A stretch of 64,000 bases of DNA from Kibdelosporangium banguiense. Lineage in GTDB: Bacteria > Actinomycetota > Actinomycetes > Mycobacteriales > Pseudonocardiaceae. Shown here in pieces: positions 23,290 to 32,357 of this stretch. The position numbers and the translations under genes are program-made. The DNA is taken from assembly GCF_017876405.1 (NCBI RefSeq), contig NZ_JAGINW010000001.1, positions 8,693,203 through 8,757,202 on the forward strand, in the 5' to 3' direction. Each line of letters starts with the position of its first letter. Positions within the stretch are counted from its first letter, which is position 1. The notes below the pieces were generated by a model, which saw only the letters and a program-made list of their open reading frames with translations, was not told where the DNA came from and did not search any database.

Positions 23290-23871
23290 GTGTTCAGCGA
23301 GACCAGGCGCCCGGGGAAAGGCCCCCGGCAGGCCGCCGAGATCTACCGGGCCACCCTCGACCTGGTGGTCCGGCACGGATACGACGGGCTGACCATCGAG
23401 GGGGTCGCGGCCTGCGCCGGGGTCAACAAGACCACCATCTACCGCTGGTGGCCGTCCAAGGACGAGTTGCTGTGCACGGCATTCGTCGAGACCGACCTGC
23501 TGAAGGTGGACGTGACCGACACCGGCAGCCTGCGCGGCGACCTGATCGCGGTGACCCACCAGGTGATCGACCTGCTCACCGGCGAGGAGGGCAGCCGGGT
23601 CACGCGGGCCTCACTGGGCGGCCTCGACCGCCCCGGCCTGGCGAAATTCGTGGCGACGCTGTGTGCCGAGCGGCTCAAGGCCGAGCGGCCCATCTTCGAA
23701 CGCGCCGTGGCGCGCGGCGAGATCGCGCCGGGCGCCGACCCGGCGACCACAGTGGACTTACTCGCCGGCGCGATCTGGTACCGGGTGCTGGTCCGCCAGA
23801 CCGAACTGCCGACCGACTTCGCCGAACAGTTAGTGGACATCGTGCTCGGCGGGCTCCCCCGGTCGTCGTAG
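23290..23871 (+). CDS. TetR-family regulator 3
   Basis: Repressor of 193 residues starting at GTG 23290 (FSETRRPGKGPRQAAEIY). HTH: IYRATLDLVVRHGYDGLTIEGVAACAGVNKTTIYRWWPSKDELL. A helical C-terminal domain follows. A much longer open frame reaches upstream across the antisense SDR and methyltransferase genes and is not real. Probably controls the divergent SDR through GCAACG repeats. Confidence 0.85.
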   Translation: MFSETRRPGKGPRQAAEIYRATLDLVVRHGYDGLTIEGVAACAGVNKTTIYRWWPSKDELLCTAFVETDLLKVDVTDTGSLRGDLIAVTHQVIDLLTGEEGSRVTRASLGGLDRPGLAKFVATLCAERLKAERPIFERAVARGEIAPGADPATTVDLLAGAIWYRVLVRQTELPTDFAEQLVDIVLGGLPRSS

Positions 23872-23901
23872 GCCAACTGCCGTAGCCGGCGGACAGGTCG
23901 G

Positions 23902-23926
23902 TGTCAACGTCTTGACATCGATGTCA
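23902..23926. promoter_or_regulatory. LacI-type operator upstream of GH92 mannosidase
   Basis: TGACATCGATGTCA at 23913-23926 is a perfect even palindrome with a central CG, the hallmark of LacI-family operators. It overlaps a second inverted repeat, TGTCAA-N4-TTGACA, at 23902-23917. TTGACA could also be a -35. Confidence 0.6.
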
Positions 23927-24004
23927 GCCTGGGTTGTCCTGTGGCGCGCGGCCCAGGGCAGGGCCGTGAGTTCCTCACCTTTCCTCGACGCGGAGGCGAG
24001 CACG

Positions 24005-27000
24005 ATGGGGCACCGGCGGACCGGCTGGCCAAGACTGGGAACCACACGCCTGGCGGCCGCCGCCTTAGGCGTGACACTGTCGACGACACTGCTGGCGAAT
24101 CCCGCCGCCGCCCAGCCTGGAGGCCCCACGGACTTCTCCTCGTCGTTCGAGCCGGGCGACACCCAGCCGACCTGGACCAGCACCGCCGAGACCGACCCGG
24201 CGGGCAATCCCAAGGCGGCCGGGGTCAACGGCGACGATCCCACCCGCATCCCCGGCGACATCACCGACCGGGTCACCGAGATCACCGCCAACGGCGAGAA
24301 CCCCGGCTCCGACGAGGTCAAGGAGAACCTCGTCGACGCCGACCCGCTCACCAAGTGGCTGGTGTTCGAACCCACCGGCTGGGTGCGGTTCAAGTTCGCC
24401 GAGCCGGTCGGCGTCGTGCGCTACGCGCTGACCTCGGCCAACGATTTCCCCGGCCGCGACCCACGCGACTGGACCCTGAAAGGCTCCACCGACGGCGAGA
24501 ACTGGACCACTCTGGACACCCGGACCGGCCAGAGCTTCGAGCAACGGTTCCAGACCAAGCAGTACACGTTCGCCGGTGGCGGTGAATACCTCTACTACCG
24601 CCTGGACTTCACCGCCAACAACGGCGATCCGATCGTGCAACTGGCCGAGGTCCAGTTCTCCGAGACCACGCCGCAGGACGAGTCCCGCATCACGGTGGCC
24701 CCGAACATGACCACCACCGTCGGCGACGGCCCCACCAGCGCCTTCACCGCCCGTCCGAAGACCGGGTTCACCGGCCGTAAGGCCTTCCGCTACGTCGGCA
24801 CCCACCTGGCCACAGGGCATGCGTACTCCTACAACAAGGTGTTCGACGTCAACGTTGTCGTCACCCCGGCCACCCAGCTGTCGTATCTGATCTTCCCCGA
24901 GTTCCTGCTCGACGACCTGAACTACCCGAGTACCCACGCCGCGATCGACCTCGCGTTCACCGACGGCACCTACCTCAGCGACCTCGGCGCGCTCGACCAG
25001 CACGGCAACGCCCTGACCCCGCAAGGCCAGGCCGCCTCCCGCACCCTCTACACCCAGCAGTGGAACAACATCGTCTCCGACATCGGCAAGATCGCCGCAG
25101 GCAAGACGATCGACCGCATCCTGCTCGCCTACGACAACCCCAAGGGCCCCACCGGGTTCAAAGGCTGGGTCGACGACGTCAAGATCGCCGGCGCCCCGGC
25201 CCGCAAGACCTACGCCGCCCTGTCGGACCACGTCCTGACCACCCGTGGCACCAACGCCACCAACAGTTTCTCCCGCGGCAACAACTTCCCGGCCACCGCC
25301 GTGCCGCACGGCTTCAACTTCTGGACCCCGGTCACCAACGCCGGTTCCACCAGCTGGCTCTACGACTACGCCCGCGGCAACAATGCCGACAACCTGCCCA
25401 CCCTGCAGGCCTTCTCCGCCAGCCACGAACCCAGCCCCTGGATGGGCGACCGGCAGACCTTCCAGATCATGCCGTCCACAGCCGACGGCACCCCCAACGC
25501 GGGCCGTACCGCCCGCGCCTTGCCGTTCAAGCACAGCAACGAAACCGCCAAAGCGCACTACTACAGCGTGCAGTTCGACAACGGCGTCAAAACCGAGATG
25601 GCACCCACCGACCATGCCGCGATGTTCCGCTTCGGCTTCCCCGGCGCAGCGAACCTCATTTTCGACAACGTCGACAACAACGGCGGCCTGACCCTGGACC
25701 CGGCGGGCCGCACCATCACCGGCTACTCCGACGTCCGAAGTGGACTGTCCGCGGGCGCCGGCCGGCTGTTCGTCTACGCCACGTTCGACAAGCCCGTGAC
25801 CGCGGGCGGCATGCTGCCCGGGGGCGGCGGCCCGAGCGTCACCGGCTACCTGAAGTTCGACGCCGGCGCCGACAAGACCGTGACCATGCGGATCGCGACC
25901 TCACTGCTGAGTGTCGCGCAGGCCCGCAAGAACCTCGAGCAGGAGATCGCCGCCGGCGACACTCTCGAAGCCGTCAGTGCCCGTGCCCAGCGGGCCTGGG
26001 ACGACAAACTCAAGATCATCACCGTCGAGGGTGCCACCGAGGACCAGCTGACCACGCTGTACTCCAACCTCTACCGGCTGTTTCTCTACCCGAACTCCGG
26101 CTTCGAGAACACCGGCACACCCCAGCGGCCGGCCTACAAGTACGCCAGCGCGTTCGTCCCGAAGACCGGGCCTGACACCCCCACCCAGACCGGCGCCAAG
26201 ATCGTCGACGGCAAGGTCTACGTCAACAACGGCTTCTGGGACACCTACCGCACCACCTGGCCGGCCTACGCCCTGTTCACCCCCAAGCAGGCCGGTGAGA
26301 TGGTCGACGGGTTCGTCCAGCAGTACCGCGACGGCGGCTGGATCTCCCGCTGGTCCTCCCCCGGCTACGCCAACCTGATGACCGGCACCAGCTCGGACGT
26401 CTCCTTCGCCGACGCCTACCTCAAGGGCATCACCAACTTCGACGCCCGCGGCGCCTACGACGCGGCCGTCCGCAACGCCACCGTCACCCCGCCCGACCAG
26501 AGCGTGGGCCGCAAGGGCATCGACAAGTCGATCTTCCTTGGTTACACCCCGACCTCCACCGGCGAAGGCATGTCCTGGGCCTTGGAGGGCTACATCAACG
26601 ATTTCGGCATCGCCAAGATGGCCCAGGCCCTGCACGACCGCGCCGCCCCCGGCGACCCGCGCAAACAGGAGTACCTGGACAACGCCGAATACTTCCGCAA
26701 CCGCGCCCAGAACTACGTGACCATGTTCGACCCGGCCATCGGCTTCTTCCAGGGCAAGTCCGAAGACGGCCAGTGGCGCACGACCCCCGAGACCTACGAC
26801 CCGCGCGTGTGGGGCTACGACTACACCGAGACCAACGGCTGGAACATGGCCTTCACCGTCCCGCACGACGGCCAGGGCCTGGCCAACCTCTACGGCGGCC
26901 GCGACAAACTCGCCGCCAAGCTCGACAGGTTCTTCAGCGACCCCGAGACCGCGCGCTTCCCCGGCTCCTACGGCGGGACGATCCACGAGATGCTCGAGGC

Positions 27001-28285
27001 CCGCGACGTGCGCATGGGCCAGTACGGGCACAGCAACCAGCCCTCGCACCACATCCCGTACATGTACAACTACACCGGCCAGCCCTACAAAACGCAGGAG
27101 AAGGTCCGCGACATCACCTCGCGGCTCTACATCGGCAGCGAGATCGGCCAGGGCTACCCCGGCGACGAGGACAACGGCGAGATGTCCGCGTGGCACATCT
27201 TCAGCGCACTGGGCTTCTACCCGCTGCAAATGGGCAGCCCCACCTACGCGATCGGCTCACCGCTGTTCACCAAGGCCACGGTGAACCTGGAGAACGGCCG
27301 CAAACTGGTGATCAACGCGCCGAAGAACTCCAAGCAGAACATCTACGTCCAAGGCCTGAAGGTCAACGGCAGGCCCTACGACAAGACGTTCCTGACCCAC
27401 GATCAGCTCGCCGGCGGCGGCACGCTGGACTTCGACATGGGACCCAAGCCCTCCGCGTGGGGCACTGGCGCCGACGCGGTCCCGCCGTCGCTGACCACGG
27501 GCACCGAGGTCGCCAAACCGCTGCGTGACACCTCGAACCTGACCGGCCCGCTGTTCGACAACGACTCCCAGACCGAGGCGACCGTCTCGCAGATCGCCTT
27601 CACGCCCGCCCGGCCACACGACATCGTCGAGTTCTACACAGTGACCTCGGCGAAGGCCACCGGCGCGGACGCCCGCGACTGGGTGCTCAAAGGCTCCTTC
27701 GACGGCAAGAACTGGGCCGTGGTGGACGAACGCAAAGCCCAGAGCTTCCCGTGGCGCCGGCAGACCAAGTCGTTCAAGGTCGCCAAACCCGGCCGCTACA
27801 CCCAGTACCGGCTGGAGTTCGGCGGGCCGGTCACCCTGGCCGAAATCGAGTTCCTGGCCAAACCGACCCCGGCGTGCACCCAGACGATCACCGGCACCCA
27901 CACCGGACCGCTGCGCGTCACCGGCGTCGTATGCCTGCAGGACGCCACCATCGGCGGACCAGTCCAGATCGACGCGGGCGCCTCGCTCTACGCCTTCGGC
28001 GGCGCCATCAATGGACCGGTCACCGGCTCCCAGGCCGCGGCGGTGGCGTTGATCGGCACCAAGGTCAACGGACCCGTCACCCTGACCGCAACCCGCGGCG
28101 AGGTCAGCCTCGGCGCCGCCCGGATCAGCGGCCCAGTGTCGCTAGTGGACAACAAGGGCCCAGTCGTCGGTTCGTCGACCGTCCAGGGCCCGGTCAGCTG
28201 CACCGGCAACAACCCGGCTCCCACCAACAACGGACTGACCAACCAGGTCAACGGGCCCCGCACAGGTCAGTGCGCCCAGATCTGA
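24005..28285 (+). CDS. Secreted GH92 alpha-mannosidase with two discoidin-like domains and a GPV-repeat tail
   Basis: 1426 residues from ATG 24005 (GGAGG nearby). Signal peptide to about Ala36; F5/8C-like domain at about 84-215 (DPRDWTLKGSTDGENW); GH92 N-terminal and catalytic domains at about 225-1150, including GGTIHEMLEARD and GDEDNGEMSAWHIFSALGFYP; a second F5/8C-like domain at about 1160-1287 (DARDWVLKGSFDGKNW). The tail, 1291-1426, repeats (N/S/Q)GPV about every 22 residues and may form a small beta-solenoid. GH92 enzymes are calcium-dependent exo-mannosidases acting on N-glycans or mannans outside the cell. Expression is probably sugar-controlled through the LacI-type site. The gene is monocistronic. 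Confidence 0.9.
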   Translation: MGHRRTGWPRLGTTRLAAAALGVTLSTTLLANPAAAQPGGPTDFSSSFEPGDTQPTWTSTAETDPAGNPKAAGVNGDDPTRIPGDITDRVTEITANGENPGSDEVKENLVDADPLTKWLVFEPTGWVRFKFAEPVGVVRYALTSANDFPGRDPRDWTLKGSTDGENWTTLDTRTGQSFEQRFQTKQYTFAGGGEYLYYRLDFTANNGDPIVQLAEVQFSETTPQDESRITVAPNMTTTVGDGPTSAFTARPKTGFTGRKAFRYVGTHLATGHAYSYNKVFDVNVVVTPATQLSYLIFPEFLLDDLNYPSTHAAIDLAFTDGTYLSDLGALDQHGNALTPQGQAASRTLYTQQWNNIVSDIGKIAAGKTIDRILLAYDNPKGPTGFKGWVDDVKIAGAPARKTYAALSDHVLTTRGTNATNSFSRGNNFPATAVPHGFNFWTPVTNAGSTSWLYDYARGNNADNLPTLQAFSASHEPSPWMGDRQTFQIMPSTADGTPNAGRTARALPFKHSNETAKAHYYSVQFDNGVKTEMAPTDHAAMFRFGFPGAANLIFDNVDNNGGLTLDPAGRTITGYSDVRSGLSAGAGRLFVYATFDKPVTAGGMLPGGGGPSVTGYLKFDAGADKTVTMRIATSLLSVAQARKNLEQEIAAGDTLEAVSARAQRAWDDKLKIITVEGATEDQLTTLYSNLYRLFLYPNSGFENTGTPQRPAYKYASAFVPKTGPDTPTQTGAKIVDGKVYVNNGFWDTYRTTWPAYALFTPKQAGEMVDGFVQQYRDGGWISRWSSPGYANLMTGTSSDVSFADAYLKGITNFDARGAYDAAVRNATVTPPDQSVGRKGIDKSIFLGYTPTSTGEGMSWALEGYINDFGIAKMAQALHDRAAPGDPRKQEYLDNAEYFRNRAQNYVTMFDPAIGFFQGKSEDGQWRTTPETYDPRVWGYDYTETNGWNMAFTVPHDGQGLANLYGGRDKLAAKLDRFFSDPETARFPGSYGGTIHEMLEARDVRMGQYGHSNQPSHHIPYMYNYTGQPYKTQEKVRDITSRLYIGSEIGQGYPGDEDNGEMSAWHIFSALGFYPLQMGSPTYAIGSPLFTKATVNLENGRKLVINAPKNSKQNIYVQGLKVNGRPYDKTFLTHDQLAGGGTLDFDMGPKPSAWGTGADAVPPSLTTGTEVAKPLRDTSNLTGPLFDNDSQTEATVSQIAFTPARPHDIVEFYTVTSAKATGADARDWVLKGSFDGKNWAVVDERKAQSFPWRRQTKSFKVAKPGRYTQYRLEFGGPVTLAEIEFLAKPTPACTQTITGTHTGPLRVTGVVCLQDATIGGPVQIDAGASLYAFGGAINGPVTGSQAAAVALIGTKVNGPVTLTATRGEVSLGAARISGPVSLVDNKGPVVGSSTVQGPVSCTGNNPAPTNNGLTNQVNGPRTGQCAQI

Positions 28286-28325
28286 CCTGTTCCGTGGCCG
28301 TGGGTGCGTATGCCTGCGGCCACGG
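28262..28325 (+). terminator. Two tandem hairpins ending GH92
   Basis: ACAGGTCAG/CTGACCTGT (28262-28290), which spans the stop codon, and CCGTGGCC/GGCCACGG (28292-28325). Confidence 0.6.
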
Positions 28326-28419
28326 CCCCCCGACATCCAGCCTAGCCGTGGGGGCTGACAGTTCTGGGGCATCGAAGATCCGCTGGTGGTGGTTGTCCAC
28401 AGATTTCCGGGGCCGCCGG

Positions 28420-28425
28420 TAGGAT
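28420..28425 (+). promoter_or_regulatory. Candidate -10 (TAGGAT) for second LLM gene
   Basis: TAGGAT, eight bases, then GTG at 28434. The AGGA inside could also serve as a ribosome site, so this case is ambiguous. Confidence 0.35.
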
Positions 28426-28433
28426 CTCGGTCC

Positions 28434-29420
28434 GTGGAGGTCTACCTGCTGATCCTTGGGGATCACCTGCCGGACCCACGCACGGGGCAGTCGGTGTCCC
28501 AGCCTGACCGGGTGCATGCCATGGTCGAGCAGGCCGTCGTCGCCGAGCAGTCCGGGTTCGCCGGGGTGGCCATCGGTGAACACCACTTCACCCGCTACAT
28601 CGTCTCCGCGCCGGAGCTTCTGCTCGCTGCCATTGCCGCGCGTACCTCGACGTTGCGGCTGTCCACTGGCGTCACTCTGCTTCCGCACCGCGATCCGGTT
28701 CGTGTCGCGGAGGAGCTGGCGACTCTCGACGTTCTGTCCGGTGGCCGGGCCGAGCTCATCGTCGCGCGTGGTGTTTCCAAGGAGACCGATCTCGCGTTCG
28801 GCATCGAGCCGTCCGATCTACGGCCCCGGTTCGACGAGTATCTCCGGTTGCTGCTGCAGTTGCTGCAGGAGGAGAACGTCACCTGGAACGGTACGTTCCG
28901 TACTCCGCTGGCCAACGTCACCACCACGCCTCGGCCTCTGCAGAAACCGCACCCCACTGTGTGGATCGGCAGCGGCTCCGCGATTTCCGCGGATCTGGGG
29001 GCTGAGCTGGGCATGCCGCTGATGTTGCCCAGCACACTGCGCTCACCGGACGCGTACGCCGACGTGGTGGCCCGATATCGGTCCCGCCTCACGAGGCCCG
29101 GCCGGGTCGCCTTGCCCAGCCACGTTTTCGTGTCCCCGAGCAACGCACGCGAGCTGTGGCGGCCCTACCTGTCGGCTTACGCCGCGTTCGCCGAGCCGTG
29201 GCGGGGCGACGGGCAGGCACTGGACATCGACACCCTCATGGAGGGCGCTGCGGTCTGCGGCGATCCCGCAGAAGTCGCCGACCGGCTCAACGCCTTGCAG
29301 AGCCTGCTGGGTCTCGACGCACACCTTGTCCTGATCGATGTCGGCGGCCTGCCACCAGACGAGGTCCTGGCCTCGATCCGCCTCTTCGGCGACAAGGTCA
29401 TCCCTCAGCTCGCCGCCTGA
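28434..29420 (+). CDS. LLM-class flavin-dependent oxidoreductase
   Basis: Luciferase-like protein of 328 residues (from GTG 28434). GVAIGEHHF and LSTGVTLLPHRDPVRVAEELATLDVLSGGR are typical of the FMN-dependent alkanal-monooxygenase-like group, and VVVIGSGSAIS-type PTVWIGSGS follows. It probably oxidises a small substrate with reduced FMN and oxygen; the substrate is unknown. It belongs to a different branch from the LLM protein at 874. The 3' end overlaps the convergent Uma2 gene by 23 bases. Confidence 0.86.
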   Translation: MEVYLLILGDHLPDPRTGQSVSQPDRVHAMVEQAVVAEQSGFAGVAIGEHHFTRYIVSAPELLLAAIAARTSTLRLSTGVTLLPHRDPVRVAEELATLDVLSGGRAELIVARGVSKETDLAFGIEPSDLRPRFDEYLRLLLQLLQEENVTWNGTFRTPLANVTTTPRPLQKPHPTVWIGSGSAISADLGAELGMPLMLPSTLRSPDAYADVVARYRSRLTRPGRVALPSHVFVSPSNARELWRPYLSAYAAFAEPWRGDGQALDIDTLMEGAAVCGDPAEVADRLNALQSLLGLDAHLVLIDVGGLPPDEVLASIRLFGDKVIPQLAA

Positions 29421-29997
29421 CCAGGCTTGCGAGGTCGATGGTCATCGGGAAGGGCTCCGCCGTGGTGAATCCGCCGATCACCTCACCTTTGTCGACATAG
29501 CCCGAAGTCTCGGTGAGCTCGCACATGCGCAGCGAGATCGGCTCCTTCACATCGACGATCCAGTAGTGCCGGATCCCGGCATCGGCATATTCCGATCGCT
29601 TGATCTTGTAGTCCATCCGGCGCGAGCCTGGTGATACGAACTCCACCACGAGCAGGACGTCAGCCGCCTTCATCGTCTCGCCGTTGTCCTCGGCCCGCTC
29701 GAACGCCAGGCCATCACCGACCATCAGATCCGGTTGCCGCACAGTCCCAGGCTGATCGGGCGGGACCAGACCCAGGTCAAGATCGATCTCAGTGAGAACC
29801 TCCCACTCGAAGCCGCCTGGCAGCTGATCCTCGATCTGCCTGGCCAGTGCCCTGATCCCCAACACATGGCGCCGCTTCGGGCTTGGCGACATCAAGAGGT
29901 GGCCCTCCTGCAGCTCGGTTCGAAATTCGGTTTCGCCGAGCGCTGCGTACTCACCGACTGTGTACAACTGTGTCGGCCAGTGCTCCATCGCGGTCAC
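29398..29997 (-). CDS. Uma2-family PD-(D/E)XK protein (DUF820)
   Basis: Protein of 199 residues with the restriction-endonuclease-like fold: RQPDLMV gives the Asp, VVEFVSPGSRRMDYKIKRSEYADAGIRHYWIVD the Glu and Lys. Uma2 proteins are greatly expanded in actinobacteria and cyanobacteria and have no settled role; nuclease activity is inferred from fold. GTG start with GAGGAG upstream. It stands alone, so no system can be assigned. Confidence 0.85.
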   Translation of the reverse strand: MTAMEHWPTQLYTVGEYAALGETEFRTELQEGHLLMSPSPKRRHVLGIRALARQIEDQLPGGFEWEVLTEIDLDLGLVPPDQPGTVRQPDLMVGDGLAFERAEDNGETMKAADVLLVVEFVSPGSRRMDYKIKRSEYADAGIRHYWIVDVKEPISLRMCELTETSGYVDKGEVIGGFTTAEPFPMTIDLASLVRRRAEG

Positions 29998-30073
29998 GGC
30001 TCCTCCTCACCTTGCCCGCCGGCGTTGCACGGGCATGCGAACCCGATAGAGAGCCTACCTGTCACCGCATGTG

Positions 30074-30110
30074 ACTGCCCCTCGCGAACTGGCTGTTCAC
30101 GAGGGGCAGT
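30074..30110 (-). terminator. Strong terminator downstream of S8 protease
   Basis: ACTGCCCCTCG and its complement form an 11-base stem; inside it GAAC/GTTC extends the stem past one mismatch, leaving a five-base loop. Confidence 0.7.
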
Positions 30111-30125
30111 ACTGGTTCGTTCTGA

Positions 30126-32069
30126 TTACTGCACGACCAACGCGTAGTCCGCGTCAGTCGCTGTGGTCTCGACGTGGCCGTCGGCGTTGATCTGGCTGGC
30201 GATCACTTCCACCTGCCAGGTGCCGGGGGCGGCCGAGTCCAGGATGACGTTCTCCACGGTGTCCACAGTGTTCGGTGAACCACCCGGCGTGGACACGGTG
30301 CCCGCGGACAGGCCGTTGTTGCCGTAGTAGACGGTTCCGTCCGGGGCGGTGACGCGGAGGGTGAGGTCGTTGACCCGGGTGACCGACGATGTGGGGCTGC
30401 CGGCTGGGTCGGTGTAGACCAGGGTTGCCTTGAACGGTTTGGCCGCCGAGACCGTCACGGGGTAGCGGCGGGTCTGGCCGTTGGTCAGCAGGTCGGTCTC
30501 GTTGACCAGTACAGGCAGCGTCCATCCGTTGGCGCGGGCCAGGTTGTAGAGGTTGCCGACGCTCGCTGTGCCCCAGCCCTGGTGGGTGCGGGTCATGTCG
30601 TGCGTGGTGCCGGTGAACGGGAACTGGTTGGCCGTGTTGATGAGCAGGGCCTTCGCGGTCGACGCGTGCGGACGCGCGGCGAACACGTCACGCCCCTTGC
30701 CGGGACCGCCGTCGAACACGCCGTCGGCCCACATCTGGAACAGCAGACCGGCGTTGCCGCACGTGATCGGCGTCGCGCCGCTCGTGCCACCGAACGACGT
30801 CGTGTAGGACGTGTCGCTTGAGGACGATGTCGTGTTGATGGCGTCGTAGTAGTTCGACAGTTCCGGCTTGATCCGGCCGTCGGTGGCCGGGCCGATGCTG
30901 GCTCCGCTGTTCCACCTGTCGTCGGTGCGCGACAAGGTGTTGTAGTGGTACTGGCCGCCCACCGACAACACGTTCTTGGCCCACGCCTCCGGGCGCGAGC
31001 TGCGGGTGCCCGCGTTGGACTGCGACTGGCAGATCAGGATGTCGTGATCGAACACGATCCTGTCCATCGCCGCCGACACCGTCGTGTACGACGTCGTCAA
31101 CGCGCTGCCCCAGCTGTTGCTCTGGAACACCGCGCGGTACGGTCCGGCCGGGTCGACCAGCTCACGGGTGTGGGCGTAGCGGTCCGGCTTGTTGTAGGTC
31201 GCGATGATGCCCTGCGCCTCGGGCAGGAAACCACGGTGCATGGCACTGGCGCCCTGGGCGAAGATCTCGCCGTAGGTGGACGTGCCGTGGCTGGTGTCGG
31301 TGGAGTTCGAGCCGTGCAGGACCGGCGGCCGCGCCCGGAACTCCTGGTGCGTGGCGCGCAGTCCACCGTCCATGACCTCGCCGCGGACGCCCTGCCCGCG
31401 GTAGCCGCCCGCGGACTCGATCACGTTGGCGCCGCTGGCTTCCCGTGCCGTGTTGATGTCCGTCTCGGGCGCCGACAGCGCGCCGATCGCCAGCACCTCG
31501 GGCAGCTGGCTGATCTGGGCGACCTGGCCGGAGCCGAGGACCACCGACAGGTGCTGGCGGCTCTCGGAGACGGAATCGACCTGTCCGCCGAGCCGCCTGA
31601 CGCGCTCGGCCACCGCGCGCTGGTCTGCGGAGTCCGCCTCGACCAGCGTGACAAGGTACTGGCCCACGGCGGCCCTCGACGCCGTCATCCCCACCTTGTC
31701 GGCCGGCTGGTAGTCACCGAGCCATCGCACGAAATCCAAACCCGACACTGATTTCTTCGCCGCCGTATCCATCCGGGCGACATAGGCGAAATCAGGAATA
31801 TACGTGCCGATTCTGACGCCCATTCCGCGCAATTGTGCGCGTTGCGTGTCGGTCAATGGCGCGCGGAACTGAACGAGATAGGCGCCATTGCCGGATTGTT
31901 CGCCCACCGTCCGCGCACTCGTCCGTGCCGGATCGAACGTCCGATTGGCCAGGTAGATGAACTGCGCGTCCTGCGGTGTGTCCGAACCGCTGGCCGTGAC
32001 GACACCGGTCGTCATCAGCACGGCAGCGAAAACGGACCCCACCACTAGGCCGCGTCGAGATCGCAGCAT
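30126..32069 (-). CDS. Secreted S8 (subtilisin-like) serine protease
   Basis: Protein of 647 residues with a signal peptide (hydrophobic to about residue 27). An inhibitor-like propeptide region (about 60-195) precedes the catalytic domain. The triad is Asp234 in VMDGGL, His261 in TSHGTSTYGE and Ser430 in GGTSGATP. A C-terminal beta-sandwich (about 520-647; pre-peptidase/P-type appearance with TLVYTDPAG, NDLTLRVTAPDG) follows. It degrades protein outside the cell. CCGGAGGTAATTC gives a clear ribosome site. The upstream 250 bases are AT-richer than the rest of the window. Confidence 0.9.
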   Translation of the reverse strand: MLRSRRGLVVGSVFAAVLMTTGVVTASGSDTPQDAQFIYLANRTFDPARTSARTVGEQSGNGAYLVQFRAPLTDTQRAQLRGMGVRIGTYIPDFAYVARMDTAAKKSVSGLDFVRWLGDYQPADKVGMTASRAAVGQYLVTLVEADSADQRAVAERVRRLGGQVDSVSESRQHLSVVLGSGQVAQISQLPEVLAIGALSAPETDINTAREASGANVIESAGGYRGQGVRGEVMDGGLRATHQEFRARPPVLHGSNSTDTSHGTSTYGEIFAQGASAMHRGFLPEAQGIIATYNKPDRYAHTRELVDPAGPYRAVFQSNSWGSALTTSYTTVSAAMDRIVFDHDILICQSQSNAGTRSSRPEAWAKNVLSVGGQYHYNTLSRTDDRWNSGASIGPATDGRIKPELSNYYDAINTTSSSSDTSYTTSFGGTSGATPITCGNAGLLFQMWADGVFDGGPGKGRDVFAARPHASTAKALLINTANQFPFTGTTHDMTRTHQGWGTASVGNLYNLARANGWTLPVLVNETDLLTNGQTRRYPVTVSAAKPFKATLVYTDPAGSPTSSVTRVNDLTLRVTAPDGTVYYGNNGLSAGTVSTPGGSPNTVDTVENVILDSAAPGTWQVEVIASQINADGHVETTATDADYALVVQ

Positions 32070-32322
32070 GAATTACCTCCGGATCGCAGCAGGGACTGCC
32101 CGAACGGGAGGAAAGGCCCAGGCAGGTCACCGACGGTACCCACCAGTTGACAACCGGTCAGCCGCCGAACGGCCTACCGCTATTTACTGTGAAAATGGGA
32201 AGCGCGCCCTCCTTTCGTGGATTGCGGGGGTGTTTTCGCTGGAACCGGAAGCAGAATCGTTTACCGGGGAACTGTTTTGTCACTTTGGCAAATAACTGTG
32301 GTCGTAGTTGCGTAGATAGTGA

Positions 32323-32351
32323 GGGACTGCCGTCGCGAGGACGGCAGTCCC
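32323..32351 (-). terminator. Terminator of beta-helix gene
   Basis: GGGACTGCCGTC, loop GCGAG, and the full complement: a perfect 12-base stem just after the stop codon. Confidence 0.75.
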
Positions 32352-32357
32352 AGGTTC

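Noticed and set aside
24065..25615. 516-codon minus-strand open frame
   Set aside because: Antisense shadow of the GH92 gene, made of Val/Gly/Ala low-complexity sequence.
25901..27229. 442-codon minus-strand open frame
   Set aside because: Antisense shadow of the GH92 catalytic domain.
32070..32322. Possible gene upstream of the S8 protease
   Set aside because: The AT-richer gap has no frame with coding character; I see only promoter-like sequence and the terminator at its far end.
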